From positions 1,178,001 to 1,242,000 of the forward strand of contig JAFECE010000011.1 in assembly GCA_018242295.1 (NCBI GenBank): a stretch of 64,000 bases of DNA, written 5' to 3'. The notes below the pieces were generated by a model. It ran no database searches. It worked only from the letters and a program-made list of their open reading frames with translations, and was not told the origin of the DNA. The stretch is from Pseudomonadota bacterium. GTDB lineage: Bacteria; Pseudomonadota; Alphaproteobacteria; Rhizobiales; Hyphomicrobiaceae. Shown here in pieces: positions 7,376 through 16,880 of this stretch. The stretch's first letter is position 1. The number at the start of each line of letters is the position of its first letter. A program made the translations under genes and the position numbers.

Positions 7376-9486
7376 GCGGCGCGGAAGAGCCGAACGGCTT
7401 CGTCGCATTCGAAAAGATAGAGTAGCGTTCGCAGCGCCTGCCCCCGCTCGGAAACAAGGTTCGGGTCTTTTTGCAGGATGAGTTCGGCGTCGTCGCGGGC
7501 CGCTTCGAGCAGGGCGTCGCGCCCTGGAACTTCGGCGATGCGGAACCCGGGTGCACCGCTTTGGCGGGCGCCGAGAATCTCGCCGCCACCGCGAAGCTCA
7601 AGATCCTTTTCAGCGATACGGAATCCGTCCTCGGTTTCCTCCATCATCTTGAGGCGCGCTTCGGCGGTTTCGCCAAGTGGTGCCTTATAGAGAAGCATGC
7701 AGAAGGACTCGCGGGTGCCGCGGCCCACGCGACCGCGGAGCTGGTGAAGTTGCGCCAAGCCGAAGCGCTCGGCGTGCTCGATCACCATGATATTGGCATT
7801 CGGAACGTTGACGCCGACTTCGATGACGGTCGTTGCGACGAGAATTTTAAGGTGGCCGGCGGCGAATGCCGCCATTGTCTCGTCTTTCTCCTTGCCCGAA
7901 AGACCGCCGTGCAAAAGGCCGACGGTATCGCCGAAGATTTGGCGGAGGTAGGCGAAGCGTTCTTCCGCGGCGGCGAGATCGGTCACCTCGGATGTCTCGA
8001 TTAACGGGCAGACCCAGTAGACCTGCGCGCCCTCGGTGAGCTGTACGCGAACGCGATCGATCAGGCGTTCCAGCAATTCGAGCGGCACGGCCTTGGTGAC
8101 GACGGGTTTGCGGCCCGCGGGCTTTTCGGTGAGCTTCGACACGTCAAGATCGCCGTAGTGCGTCATCAAAAGTGTGCGCGGAATGGGCGTTGCCGTCATG
8201 ACGAGAACGTTGGTGTCGCCGTTCGATCCCTTGGATTGCAACGCCATGCGCTGGTGGACGCCGAAACGGTGCTGCTCGTCGATGACGGCGACGGCGAGGT
8301 CCTTGAACTGCACGTCCGATTGAAAGAGTGCGTGCGTGCCGATCAGGATATCGATCTCGCCCGTCGCGAGGCGCGAAATCACGGCGTCACGGGCTTTGCC
8401 CTTTTCGCGTCCCGTCAGCAGCGCGATGCGGAGGCCAGCAGCGTCGGCAAGTGGCGCGATCGTTTCGATGTGCTGGCGGGCGAGCACTTCGGTTGGCGCC
8501 ATCAAGGCGGCCTGCGCTCCGCCTTCGACGGCAACCGCCATTGTCATCAACGCGACCACCGTCTTGCCCGAGCCGACGTCGCCTTGCAGCAGACGCAGCA
8601 TGCGGTGGGGAGCTGCGAGATCATCCGCGATTTCGGTCAGCGCGGTTTTTTGCGATCCCGTTAGCGAGAACGGGAGTGCATCGGCGATCTTCGCGCGGAT
8701 TTTGCCGTCGCCCGTCAGACGCCGTCCGCGCTCCGTTTTTAAGTTGCGCCTGACAAGTGCGAACGCGAGCTGTCCGGCAAGGAGTTCATCGTAGGCGAGG
8801 CGTTGCCAGGGCAAGGCGCCCATCGAGACGTCATGTGCATCCTCGGGGCGGTGAACTCTGGCGACGGCCTCATTGAACTTCGGCCAATAGCGCTGTTCGA
8901 GCCAGGTGGGCTCCTGCCATTCGGGAAGTTCAGGGACGCGTCCGACGGCTTGCCGCGCGGCCTTGAGCGCGATCTTTCCCGAGAGGCCGGCGGTCAGTGG
9001 GTAAACCGGCTCAAGCAACGGCATGTCGTCGCGCGCTTCGGGCGAGACGATGTAGTCGGGATGCGTCATCTGAAGCTTTTCGCCGTACCGTTCGATGCGG
9101 CCGGAGACGAAGCGGATTTCGCCCTCGGGCAGCTGGCGTTCGATGAATTTGTGCTCGGCGTGGAAGAAGACGAGGTCGATGCGGCCGGTGTCGTCCTCGC
9201 ATGTGACCTTGTACGGGGCTTTGGTATTGCCGCGCGGCGAGGGTTTGTGCTTCAGCACCCTGAGTTCGAGCGTGACGATCGTTCCGGGCACGGCGGCCGC
9301 GAGTTGGGGCTGGCTTCGCCGGTCTATGACCCCGGTTGGCATATGCCACAACACATCGATGACGCGCGGTTCGGACACGCCGGGTGGCAGGGCCAAGCAC
9401 TTTTTCAGAAGCAGGATGAGACGTGGGCCTATCCCGCTCAGGGTTTGCGCCGACGCGAAAAGCGGGTTCAGAAAAGCTGGACGCAT
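7372..9486 (-). CDS. recG: ATP-dependent DNA helicase RecG
   Basis: 704 aa from the ATG at 9486 (MRPAFLNPLFA); an in-frame start 20 codons upstream is possible but not conserved-looking. RecG remodels stalled replication forks and branch-migrates Holliday junctions. Seen: the N-terminal wedge/OB domain with GIGPRLILLL, helicase motif I GDVGSGKTVVA, motif II DEQH (VIDEQHRFGVHQR), motif III TATPIPRTL, and motif VI QLRGRVGRG, then ARQSGAPGFRIA typical of RecG. The stop lies in the repeat element described at 7270-7375. The gene order recG-sdhE-mfd is common in alphaproteobacteria. Confidence 0.97.
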   Translation of the reverse strand: MRPAFLNPLFASAQTLSGIGPRLILLLKKCLALPPGVSEPRVIDVLWHMPTGVIDRRSQPQLAAAVPGTIVTLELRVLKHKPSPRGNTKAPYKVTCEDDTGRIDLVFFHAEHKFIERQLPEGEIRFVSGRIERYGEKLQMTHPDYIVSPEARDDMPLLEPVYPLTAGLSGKIALKAARQAVGRVPELPEWQEPTWLEQRYWPKFNEAVARVHRPEDAHDVSMGALPWQRLAYDELLAGQLAFALVRRNLKTERGRRLTGDGKIRAKIADALPFSLTGSQKTALTEIADDLAAPHRMLRLLQGDVGSGKTVVALMTMAVAVEGGAQAALMAPTEVLARQHIETIAPLADAAGLRIALLTGREKGKARDAVISRLATGEIDILIGTHALFQSDVQFKDLAVAVIDEQHRFGVHQRMALQSKGSNGDTNVLVMTATPIPRTLLMTHYGDLDVSKLTEKPAGRKPVVTKAVPLELLERLIDRVRVQLTEGAQVYWVCPLIETSEVTDLAAAEERFAYLRQIFGDTVGLLHGGLSGKEKDETMAAFAAGHLKILVATTVIEVGVNVPNANIMVIEHAERFGLAQLHQLRGRVGRGTRESFCMLLYKAPLGETAEARLKMMEETEDGFRIAEKDLELRGGGEILGARQSGAPGFRIAEVPGRDALLEAARDDAELILQKDPNLVSERGQALRTLLYLFECDEAVRLFRAA

Positions 9487-9689
9487 CGTCGACTTCGGCT
9501 CGCCGTTGGCAGGTCTCGCGGGAACCGCTACCGTTGGTCGCGGCAATAAGCATCGGCCAGTGCGCTAGGCGCGGGCAGCGGCGGGCGGTATAGGAACCCT
9601 TCGCGAATTGGGGGCACCGTGACGGCCGGCCGGCGCTCAGTCAAGCTGCCGCCGACGCTTTTACCATGCCCACGCAACCCGGACTAAAA

Positions 9690-9965
9690 ATGACGGACGA
9701 TCTCGAGGCGAAGAGGCGACGTGCGTCCTACCGCGCTCACCATCGGGGAACCAAGGAAATGGACGTGCTGGTCGGCCGCTATGCCGACGACCGGCTCGCA
9801 TCCTATACTGGTGAACAGATCGAACGCTTTGAGCGTTTTCTGACAATTCCCGATCCCTCGCTCCAGCAGTGGATCTTTTCCGGCCAGGGTTATGACGGCA
9901 TCGAATTCGAGGACCTGTTGAATGATATCCGCGCCTTTCACGGTCTTGGGGCCGGGGCGAGATAA
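9690..9965 (+). CDS. sdhE: FAD assembly factor SdhE (succinate dehydrogenase assembly)
   Basis: 91 aa from the ATG at 9690; another ATG at 9666 would add 8 residues and cannot be excluded. Small helical protein of the Sdh5/DUF339 family that promotes covalent flavinylation of SdhA. The signature RGTKEMDVLVGRY (RGxxEMD) is present, followed by the family-typical FLTIPDPSLQQWIFSG. Divergent from recG and 10 nt upstream of mfd, with which it is probably cotranscribed. Confidence 0.92.
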   Translation: MTDDLEAKRRRASYRAHHRGTKEMDVLVGRYADDRLASYTGEQIERFERFLTIPDPSLQQWIFSGQGYDGIEFEDLLNDIRAFHGLGAGAR

Positions 9966-9975
9966 GACGCAGTAG

Positions 9976-12900
9976 ATGATCACAAAGGTTCAAAGCTCGC
10001 GCGCCGTTTTTTCGGGCGTTCCGGAAGGTTTCGACGGCCGCGTCGTCGCCGACATCACGAAGGCTGCGCGTTCGGACGATCAGCCGGGGCTGCATCTCCA
10101 TATCGCGCGCGACGATCGCCGGCTCGACGAACTGCAGGCGGCAATCGCCTTTTTTGCGCCCGACGTCGCCATCGTGCCGTTTCCGTCTTGGGACACGGTC
10201 CCATACGACCGGACAAGCCCCAACCCCGAAATCGTGTCGAAGCGGATCACGGCGCTCGGAAAGCTTGCCGTCGGCGGACGGAAGAAGCCAACGCTGGTGC
10301 TGACGACCATCAATGCCATTCTGCAGCGCGTGCCGCCGAGAAGCTTCATTCGCGGGGCGGTCAAGACGATCGCACCTGGCCAGCGGCTCGATCCTGCCGA
10401 TCTCATCAAGCGGCTCGAAGCTTACGGCTACGACCGTTCCAGCAACGTCATGGAGCCCGGCGAATACGCGCAACGCGGCGGCATTATCGATCTTTATCCG
10501 CCGGGGCGCAGCAACCCAATGCGCCTCGACTTCTTTGGCGATCAGCTCGAGACCATCAAGGCGTTCGATGCAGAGACGCAGCGCTCGCTGAAAGCCGTTC
10601 CGAAATTTTCGCTGATGCCGGTGAGCGAAGTCGCCTTTGGGGCGGCGGCGACGGCGTTGTTCCGTACGCGTTACGTCGCGCTTTTCGGCGGCAATACGGG
10701 CGACGATCCGCTCTATGAAGCGGTCTCGAGCGGCCGGCGTTACGTTGGCCAGGAGCATTGGCTGCCGTTCTTTCATCCGAGCCTCGAGACGCTGTTCGAC
10801 TATCTGCCCGGCGTCGGCGTCAGTTTCGATCATCTCGACGACGAAGCGATCGAGCGGCGGTTCGAGCAGATCCGCGAGCACTACGAGGCGCGCGTTGATT
10901 CCCTTGAGGGCCAGCGGTTCGGTGCGCCGCCCTACAAGCCGGTGCCGCCCGACCAAATGTTTCTCGAGCCGAATGATTGGACTGCCGGGCTCAACGCGCG
11001 CACGGTCTCGCGGTTGACGCCGTTCGACGATCCCGGCGCAACGAATGTTTACGCGATGCACGGAAAGCGCGGGCGCACCTTTGCCGCCGAGCGTGCCAAT
11101 CCCGATGCCAATGTTTTCGACGCCGCCGTCGCGCATATCCGGCGTATCCATTCGGAAAACCGCAGGGTTATTCTCGCGGCCTGGACGCCGGGCGCGCGAG
11201 AGCGGCTGATAACGCTGCTCGAAGACCACGGTCTCGATAACACCGCGAAGGTCGAGAACTTCGCGGACGTCTTAGCGCTGCGTCCGGGGGAGACGGCGTT
11301 TGCCGTCTTCGGCGTCGAAGAAGGTTTCGAAACGCCGGATTTTGGGGTCATCGCGGAACAGGACATCCTGGGCGACCGGCTGGTGCGTCAGCGGCGGCGT
11401 GCCCGGAAGGCTGCCGACGTTCTGACCGAGGCGACGAGCCTGTCCGTTGGCGATCTCGTCGTTCACAGCGATCACGGTATCGGCCGCTTCGCGGGACTGC
11501 AGACGATCACTGCCCTCGGGGCTCCGCACGACTGCCTGGAGTTGCAGTACGCTGGCGGGGACAAGCTGTTTCTGCCCGTCGAGAATATCGAGCTTCTGTC
11601 CCGCTATGGCGCCGATGAAGGCGACGCGCAGCTCGACCGGCTGGGCGGCCTTGGCTGGCAGACGCGCAAGGCGAAGCTCAAGAAGCGGCTTCGCGAGATT
11701 GCGAATGAACTCATCAAGATCGCGGCGCTCAGGGCGCTGCGGGAAGCCCCCGTGCTTGTGCCGCCTTCGGGTGCCTATGATGAATTCGTCGCGCGTTTTC
11801 CCTACGAGGAGACCGAGGATCAGGCCGCGAGCATCGAGGCGGTGCTTGGCGATCTTGCGTCGGGCAAGCCGATGGACCGGCTCGTCTGCGGCGACGTCGG
11901 CTTCGGCAAGACCGAGGTTGCCATTCGCGCGGCGTTCGTTGCGGCGATGAATGGTCTGCAAGTCGCAGTCGTCGTGCCGACGACACTGCTCGCGCGCCAG
12001 CATTTCCGCACCTTCAGCCAGCGGTTCCAAGGACTGCCCGTGAAGATCGCGCAGGCATCGCGCATGGTCAGCGCGAAGGAGCTTGCTGAGGTCAAAGCGG
12101 GTCTCAAATCCGGAGATGTCGATATCGTCGTCGGTACGCACGCGCTTCTCGGAAAATCGATCGATTTCGCGCGGCTCGGTCTTCTCATCATCGACGAGGA
12201 GCAGCACTTCGGCGTCAATCACAAGGAACGCCTGAAGAAGATGCGCGAAGACGTGCACGTGCTGACGCTATCGGCGACGCCGATTCCGCGCACGTTGCAA
12301 CTCGCGTTGACTGGCGTGCGCGAGCTTTCGCTGATCACCACGCCGCCTGTCGATCGCCTGGCGGTGCGGACGTTCATCTCGCCATTCGATCCGGTGATTT
12401 TGAAAGAGGCTCTACGGCGCGAGCGCTTCCGTGGCGGGCAGACGTATTACGTCGCTCCGAGAATTTCCGATCTCGACGACATGGCCGAGTTCCTGCGCGA
12501 GGCTGTCCCGGATCTCGTCTTTGCGCGCGCGACGGGGCAGATGTCGCCGACGGAGCTCGAGGACGTGATGACGGCGTTCTACGAGGGCAAGTACGACATT
12601 CTGCTTTCGACCGCGATCGTCGAATCCGGGCTCGACGTGCCGAACGCGAATACGCTCATAGTGCATCGCTCGGATATGTTCGGTCTCGCGCAGCTTTATC
12701 AGCTGCGTGGTCGCGTCGGCCGCTCGAAGACGCGCGCTTACGCTTACATCACGACGCCACCGGATAAAAAACTAACGGAAGGCGCGGAGAAGCGTCTCAA
12801 GGTCTTGCAGTCGCTCGACACGCTCGGCGCGGGCTTCTCGCTCGCCTCGCACGATCTCGATATTCGCGGTGCGGGCAATCTCCTAGGCGAAGAGCAGTCC

Positions 12901-13461
12901 GGTCATATCCGCGAGGTCGGTTTCGAACTCTACCAGTCGATGCTCGAGGAAGCGGTCTCCGCGATGAAGGGCGGCGAACTCGAGGCCGACGACAAGTGGA
13001 GTCCGGAGATCCAGCTCGGCACGTCTATCATGATCCCGGAGACGTACGTCGCCGATCTACAACTTCGGCTCGGGCTTTACCGGCGTCTTTCGAGTCTCGA
13101 GAAGAGATCGGATATCGATGCCTTTGCGGCTGAGCTTGTCGACCGGTTCGGACCGTTGCCGTCCGAGGTCGAGCATCTGCTCGATGTCATGGAAATCAAA
13201 GGTCTCTGCCGCACGGCCGGGATCGCCAAAGTCGATGCAGGTCCGAAGGGCGCGGTCATTACGCTCCACAAGGCGAAGTTCGCAAATCCGGAAGGGCTTA
13301 TCGCTTTCGTGCAGAATTCGCGCGGCGCGCTCAAGGTTCAGCCCGATCAGCGTCTCGTCTATCGCGCCGATTGGGATCTGCCCGAGAAGCGCTTGAAGGG
13401 CGCGCGCGCGCTCGTTCAGCAGTTCGCGGATATCGCCGAGAAAACAAAAAAGGCGGCTTAG
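9976..13461 (+). CDS. mfd: Transcription-repair coupling factor Mfd
   Basis: 1161 aa, normal length. It removes RNA polymerase stalled at lesions and recruits UvrA. Domains in order: UvrB-homology region (PFPSWDTVPYDR, EYAQRGGIIDLYPPG), CarD-like RNAP-interaction domain at about 490-560 (VGDLVVHSDHGIGRFAGL), RecG-like translocase with Walker A GDVGFGKTEVAIRAA, DEEQ Walker B (IIDEEQHFGVNHKE), SATPIPRTLQLAL and QLRGRVGRSKTRAYAY, then the C-terminal TRCF regulatory domain. Starts 10 nt after sdhE. A set of hairpins follows the stop. Confidence 0.98.
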   Translation: MITKVQSSRAVFSGVPEGFDGRVVADITKAARSDDQPGLHLHIARDDRRLDELQAAIAFFAPDVAIVPFPSWDTVPYDRTSPNPEIVSKRITALGKLAVGGRKKPTLVLTTINAILQRVPPRSFIRGAVKTIAPGQRLDPADLIKRLEAYGYDRSSNVMEPGEYAQRGGIIDLYPPGRSNPMRLDFFGDQLETIKAFDAETQRSLKAVPKFSLMPVSEVAFGAAATALFRTRYVALFGGNTGDDPLYEAVSSGRRYVGQEHWLPFFHPSLETLFDYLPGVGVSFDHLDDEAIERRFEQIREHYEARVDSLEGQRFGAPPYKPVPPDQMFLEPNDWTAGLNARTVSRLTPFDDPGATNVYAMHGKRGRTFAAERANPDANVFDAAVAHIRRIHSENRRVILAAWTPGARERLITLLEDHGLDNTAKVENFADVLALRPGETAFAVFGVEEGFETPDFGVIAEQDILGDRLVRQRRRARKAADVLTEATSLSVGDLVVHSDHGIGRFAGLQTITALGAPHDCLELQYAGGDKLFLPVENIELLSRYGADEGDAQLDRLGGLGWQTRKAKLKKRLREIANELIKIAALRALREAPVLVPPSGAYDEFVARFPYEETEDQAASIEAVLGDLASGKPMDRLVCGDVGFGKTEVAIRAAFVAAMNGLQVAVVVPTTLLARQHFRTFSQRFQGLPVKIAQASRMVSAKELAEVKAGLKSGDVDIVVGTHALLGKSIDFARLGLLIIDEEQHFGVNHKERLKKMREDVHVLTLSATPIPRTLQLALTGVRELSLITTPPVDRLAVRTFISPFDPVILKEALRRERFRGGQTYYVAPRISDLDDMAEFLREAVPDLVFARATGQMSPTELEDVMTAFYEGKYDILLSTAIVESGLDVPNANTLIVHRSDMFGLAQLYQLRGRVGRSKTRAYAYITTPPDKKLTEGAEKRLKVLQSLDTLGAGFSLASHDLDIRGAGNLLGEEQSGHIREVGFELYQSMLEEAVSAMKGGELEADDKWSPEIQLGTSIMIPETYVADLQLRLGLYRRLSSLEKRSDIDAFAAELVDRFGPLPSEVEHLLDVMEIKGLCRTAGIAKVDAGPKGAVITLHKAKFANPEGLIAFVQNSRGALKVQPDQRLVYRADWDLPEKRLKGARALVQQFADIAEKTKKAA

Positions 13462-13468
13462 GCTCTTT

Positions 13469-13578
13469 CCTTCTCCCATCGGGAGAAGGTGCCCCGAAGG
13501 GGCGGATGTGGGGATGCTGCTGGCTCAAAGTCCCTCACCTGTCCTTCGGACATCCTCTCCCGTTCCGGGAGAGGAAAG
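13469..13578. repeat. Cluster of four perfect hairpins, including copy 1 of a 51-nt dispersed repeat
   Basis: Between convergent mfd and an acyl-CoA synthetase gene lie four stems: CCTTCTCCC/GGGAGAAGG (13469-13489), GCCCC/GGGGC (13491-13503), TGTCC/GGACA (13540-13552) and CCTCTCCCG/CGGGAGAGG (13554-13574). The last two form a 51-nt unit (13528-13578) that recurs at 35043-35093. On the minus strand the unit is read as the last 16 residues of the synthetase, ending at a TGA at its edge. A bidirectional terminator role is likely. Confidence 0.75.
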
Positions 13579-15093
13579 TGCCGCCAGCGCCTTCCTCTGC
13601 ACTTTTCCGTTGGGAGTTCGCGGAAGCCGATCGACGAAGACGATCTCGCGCGGGACCTTGTAGGCGGCGAGCCGTCCGGCCGCGAAGGCCTTGATCGCGT
13701 CGGCGTCCTTCTTCGCGGCGTCGTTTGGAACCACGAAGGCGCCGATTATCGAAACGCCCCTCCGCACGTGAATTTCTGTGCAGGCGACTTCGGCGATGCC
13801 GGGACAGGGCGCGAGTGCGGCCTCGATCTCGAGCGGCGAGACGCGATAACCGCCCGCGTTCATCAATTCGTTCACGCGGCCGAGGTGCGTGATGTAGCCG
13901 TCGGCGTCGCACGAGCCGAGATCGCCGCCGGTAAACCAGTCGCCGCGGAAGACTTCGGCTTCTTCCTCCGGGCGGTTCCAATAGCCAAGCATCAGGCCCG
14001 GATCGGAACGATGGACCGCGATCAGGCCCTCACTTCCCGCGGGCAGCGGCTCGGCTCGATCGTCCGTGGAGAGAATTGCAATGCGACGTCCGGCTTGCGG
14101 CTTGCCGACCGTGCCGGGCCGATACGGGACGTCCGGTCCGGTCGAGATGTAGGTTGAAATTTCGCTCATTCCGAGGGCTTCATAGAGCGGCAGGCCGGTT
14201 GTGGCTGACCAATCTTCGACGAGACCGGGCGGCGGCGTTTCTCCGGCCATCAGGCCATGGCGAAGTTTGCCGAGCGCGCCAGGCGTGGGGCGCGCATATT
14301 TCAAGATTTGGCGGTAGACGCCGGGAACGGCGGCGAAGAGCGTGGCGCCTGTCGCCGCAATGAGACAGGGCCAAAGTTCGGGTGATTTCTCGCCGGTGCA
14401 GACGATCGCCGTTGCGCCGTTTGCCCACGGATCAGTCAGGCCGACGCCGAGTGTGAAGGTCCAATTGAAGGCGCCGGCGTGAAGCATCCGATCGTCGGCG
14501 TTGATACCGTACCAGCCCTGATACATCGGCCGCCGTCCCAAGGCCGAGCGATGGGCGTGGAGGACGCCTTTCGGCTTTGCGGTGGTGCCCGAGGTATAGA
14601 TCAGGAAAGCTGGGTCGTTCGCGTTCACTGGAGCGTAATCGGCTCGCTTTGCCGTTTGCATGAGAGATGCAATGTCCTCAGGCGAGAGGACCATGACGCC
14701 GGATGCGATGCCTTCGGCCAATGGTTCGAACGTCGCAATTGCCGATGCGCCGCTATCGTCAAGCAGTGTCTTGAGTTCGGGTGCGGTCAGTTGATCGGAC
14801 AGCGGCAACGCGACGAAGCCACCGGCGATAGCAGCGAAAAATAGAAGTGCCGATTGGCTTGAGTTGCCCAGACGGATGGCCACGCGATCGCCGGGTTTCA
14901 GGCCGCGTTCGGCTAGTCCGGCCGCCAAGCGAAGGATTGCGTCTTCAAGCTCGGCGAATGACCATGTCTCCGATGGGCTCGCGGGAGTTCGTGTGTCGTA
15001 GACGAGGAGTGCCGTCTTCGACGGCGAACGCTCCGCAGCCGCGCCGACGGCGTATCGCGCCATGTTGAACGGTTTGTTTGCAACCGGCGTCAT
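13525..15093 (-). CDS. AMP-binding acyl-CoA synthetase
   Basis: 522 aa. ANL superfamily enzyme: activates a carboxylic acid with ATP and transfers it to CoA. Motifs seen: P-loop IYTSGTTAKPKG, A5 YEALGMSEIS, GGDLGSCDADGYITHLGR and the A10 lysine in PNGKVQRK. It is closest in feel to benzoate/cyclohexane-carboxylate or medium-chain CoA ligases, but the substrate is not readable. Start: ATG at 15093 overlaps the TGA of the upstream solute-binding protein by ATGA, indicating translational coupling; an ATG 18 nt earlier also exists. The last 16 residues (SSPGTGEDVRRTGEGL) come from an inserted palindromic repeat, not from the enzyme family. Confidence 0.88.
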   Translation of the reverse strand: MTPVANKPFNMARYAVGAAAERSPSKTALLVYDTRTPASPSETWSFAELEDAILRLAAGLAERGLKPGDRVAIRLGNSSQSALLFFAAIAGGFVALPLSDQLTAPELKTLLDDSGASAIATFEPLAEGIASGVMVLSPEDIASLMQTAKRADYAPVNANDPAFLIYTSGTTAKPKGVLHAHRSALGRRPMYQGWYGINADDRMLHAGAFNWTFTLGVGLTDPWANGATAIVCTGEKSPELWPCLIAATGATLFAAVPGVYRQILKYARPTPGALGKLRHGLMAGETPPPGLVEDWSATTGLPLYEALGMSEISTYISTGPDVPYRPGTVGKPQAGRRIAILSTDDRAEPLPAGSEGLIAVHRSDPGLMLGYWNRPEEEAEVFRGDWFTGGDLGSCDADGYITHLGRVNELMNAGGYRVSPLEIEAALAPCPGIAEVACTEIHVRRGVSIIGAFVVPNDAAKKDADAIKAFAAGRLAAYKVPREIVFVDRLPRTPNGKVQRKALAALSSPGTGEDVRRTGEGL

Positions 15094-16880
15094 TTGCTTT
15101 CCGTCCACCACGTGTCCACCGCGTATCCGAACAGCGGCGTTTTATCGGGATGCTGCAGCCGCGCCCAGTAGGCGACCCATTGGCGGGGTGCGAAGAAGAG
15201 CGGAACGACATAGTCGCCCGACAAAAGCACGCGATCGAGCGCACGCACGGACGATACGAAATCGGCTTCGCTTTCGGCCGCCAGCATGCTTTCGATCATG
15301 GCGTCGGCCGCGGGATTGCGGACGCCCGCGAAATTATATGATCCTTTGGCGTCCGCAGTTTTGGCCGACCATCGGAACAGTTGCTCGTTGCCGGGCGACA
15401 GCGACGACGGCCACGTGTTCTGGATCATGTCGTAGTCGAAGCTCGACAGGCGCTGCTGATATTGAGCGCTGTCGACGACGCGTACCCGCGCGGAGATGCC
15501 GAGCGGCGCGAGGCTGCGGGCATAGCTCAGAAGCAGGGCCTCCTGGGCGTTGCTGTTGGCGAGAATTTCGAAGGCGAGCTGTTGACCCGTCTTGGGATCG
15601 ATCAAACGACTGTCCTTGAGAACGAGGCCCGCTTCGGTCAGCAACGCGAACGCCGCCTTCTGGTTGGGGCGGTTCTGGCCGCTGCCGTCGCTCACGGGGA
15701 AGCGGTAAGTGCCCTCCATGAATTCGGGGCGCACGGCTTCGGGGAACGGCGCGAGCAGCGAGCGCTCCCGGGCATCCGCTGGGTGTCCGGTCGAGGCCAA
15801 GTATGAGCGTTCGAAGTAGCTTTCAGTGCGCTTGAAGAGTCCATTGTAGAGGGTGCGATTGCTCCATTCGAAATCGAAAAGTGTCATCAAGGCGCGGCGC
15901 ACGCGCGGATCGGAAAAGATCGGACGGCGCGTATTGAAGACGAGTGCCGTCATCCCGGCGGGAAGACCGATATCGAACTCGGCTTTGATCAGGCGGCCGT
16001 CATGGACGGCGGGAATATCGTATCCGCCTGCCCAACGGCCCGGGTCCTCTTCGAGCCTCAGGTCGATGTTGCCCGACTTGAAGGTTTCGAACATCACGGA
16101 TGCGTCACGGAAATAATCGAAGCGGATCTCATCGAAATTGTAGCGTCCGCGATTTACGGGCAGGTCTTTGCCCCAATATTCGGGATCGCGCCGATAGGTG
16201 ATCGAGCGCCCGGCGTCGATGTTCGAAACGGTATAGGGCCCCGATCCGAGAAGCGGCTTCATGCCTCCGGCTTCGAACTGCTCGGGCGTCATCGTGCGGG
16301 CCGCGAAGACCGGCATCAGGCCGAGGATGAGCGGCAGCTCGCGGTCGCTTGCGTCCTGGAATGTAAAACGTACGCCGCGCTCACCGAACTTTTCAGCCTT
16401 CGTGACTTTGGCGAAATAGGTTCGATGATTGGGGCGGCCTTTCTCCTTCAGCAGTTCGAACGACTTGATGACATCGTCCTGCGTGACCGGCTGGCGGTCA
16501 GAAAAGCGGGCCAGAGGGTTGATCGTGAACGTCACGGATTTCCGGTCGTCGGCGACGTCGATGGTATCGGCCAACAGGCCGTAAAGCGTGAACGGCTCGT
16601 CCCGGCTGCGCGCCATCAGCGGCTCGACGACAAACTCGCCGATACCCGACACGGGCGTTCCTTGGACTATGAGCGGATTGACACTCTCGTAGGAGCCGGG
16701 AACGCCGAGAGTGAGCTTACCGCCTTTCGGCGCATCGGGGTTCACATAGGGGAACGCCGTGAAGCCGTCCGCCAACTGCGGACTGCCGTGAAGAGCGATC
16801 GCGTGCTGAGGATCGGCTGTGGCCGGAAGGCTCGCCGTCGCTGCTATCACTAAGCCGAGGAAAAATTTCCCGAATGACAT
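15090..16880 (-). CDS. Extracellular solute-binding protein, family 5 (peptide/opine-type ABC transporter)
   Basis: 596 aa with a signal peptide (FFLGLVIAATASLPATA|DP). It is a periplasmic SBP_bac_5 protein: PYVNPDAPKGGKLTLG near the start, the FTINPLARFSDRQPVTQDDV region that defines the family, and ALMTLFDFEWSNRTLYNG. This resembles the YejA/oligopeptide branch, whose mature proteins begin much like this one. No permease or ATPase genes accompany it here; instead the downstream gene is an acyl-CoA synthetase overlapping by 4 nt. That pairing hints at uptake and activation of an organic acid or acylated compound, which is inference. Confidence 0.88.
   Translation of the reverse strand: MSFGKFFLGLVIAATASLPATADPQHAIALHGSPQLADGFTAFPYVNPDAPKGGKLTLGVPGSYESVNPLIVQGTPVSGIGEFVVEPLMARSRDEPFTLYGLLADTIDVADDRKSVTFTINPLARFSDRQPVTQDDVIKSFELLKEKGRPNHRTYFAKVTKAEKFGERGVRFTFQDASDRELPLILGLMPVFAARTMTPEQFEAGGMKPLLGSGPYTVSNIDAGRSITYRRDPEYWGKDLPVNRGRYNFDEIRFDYFRDASVMFETFKSGNIDLRLEEDPGRWAGGYDIPAVHDGRLIKAEFDIGLPAGMTALVFNTRRPIFSDPRVRRALMTLFDFEWSNRTLYNGLFKRTESYFERSYLASTGHPADARERSLLAPFPEAVRPEFMEGTYRFPVSDGSGQNRPNQKAAFALLTEAGLVLKDSRLIDPKTGQQLAFEILANSNAQEALLLSYARSLAPLGISARVRVVDSAQYQQRLSSFDYDMIQNTWPSSLSPGNEQLFRWSAKTADAKGSYNFAGVRNPAADAMIESMLAAESEADFVSSVRALDRVLLSGDYVVPLFFAPRQWVAYWARLQHPDKTPLFGYAVDTWWTESK

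Noticed and set aside
9661-11229. 522-aa open frame antisense to sdhE and mfd
   Set aside because: Arg/Pro-rich shadow of well-identified genes; no family motif.
13489-14157. 222-aa open frame antisense to the acyl-CoA synthetase
   Set aside because: Runs through the hairpin cluster and a recognised enzyme; no coding features.
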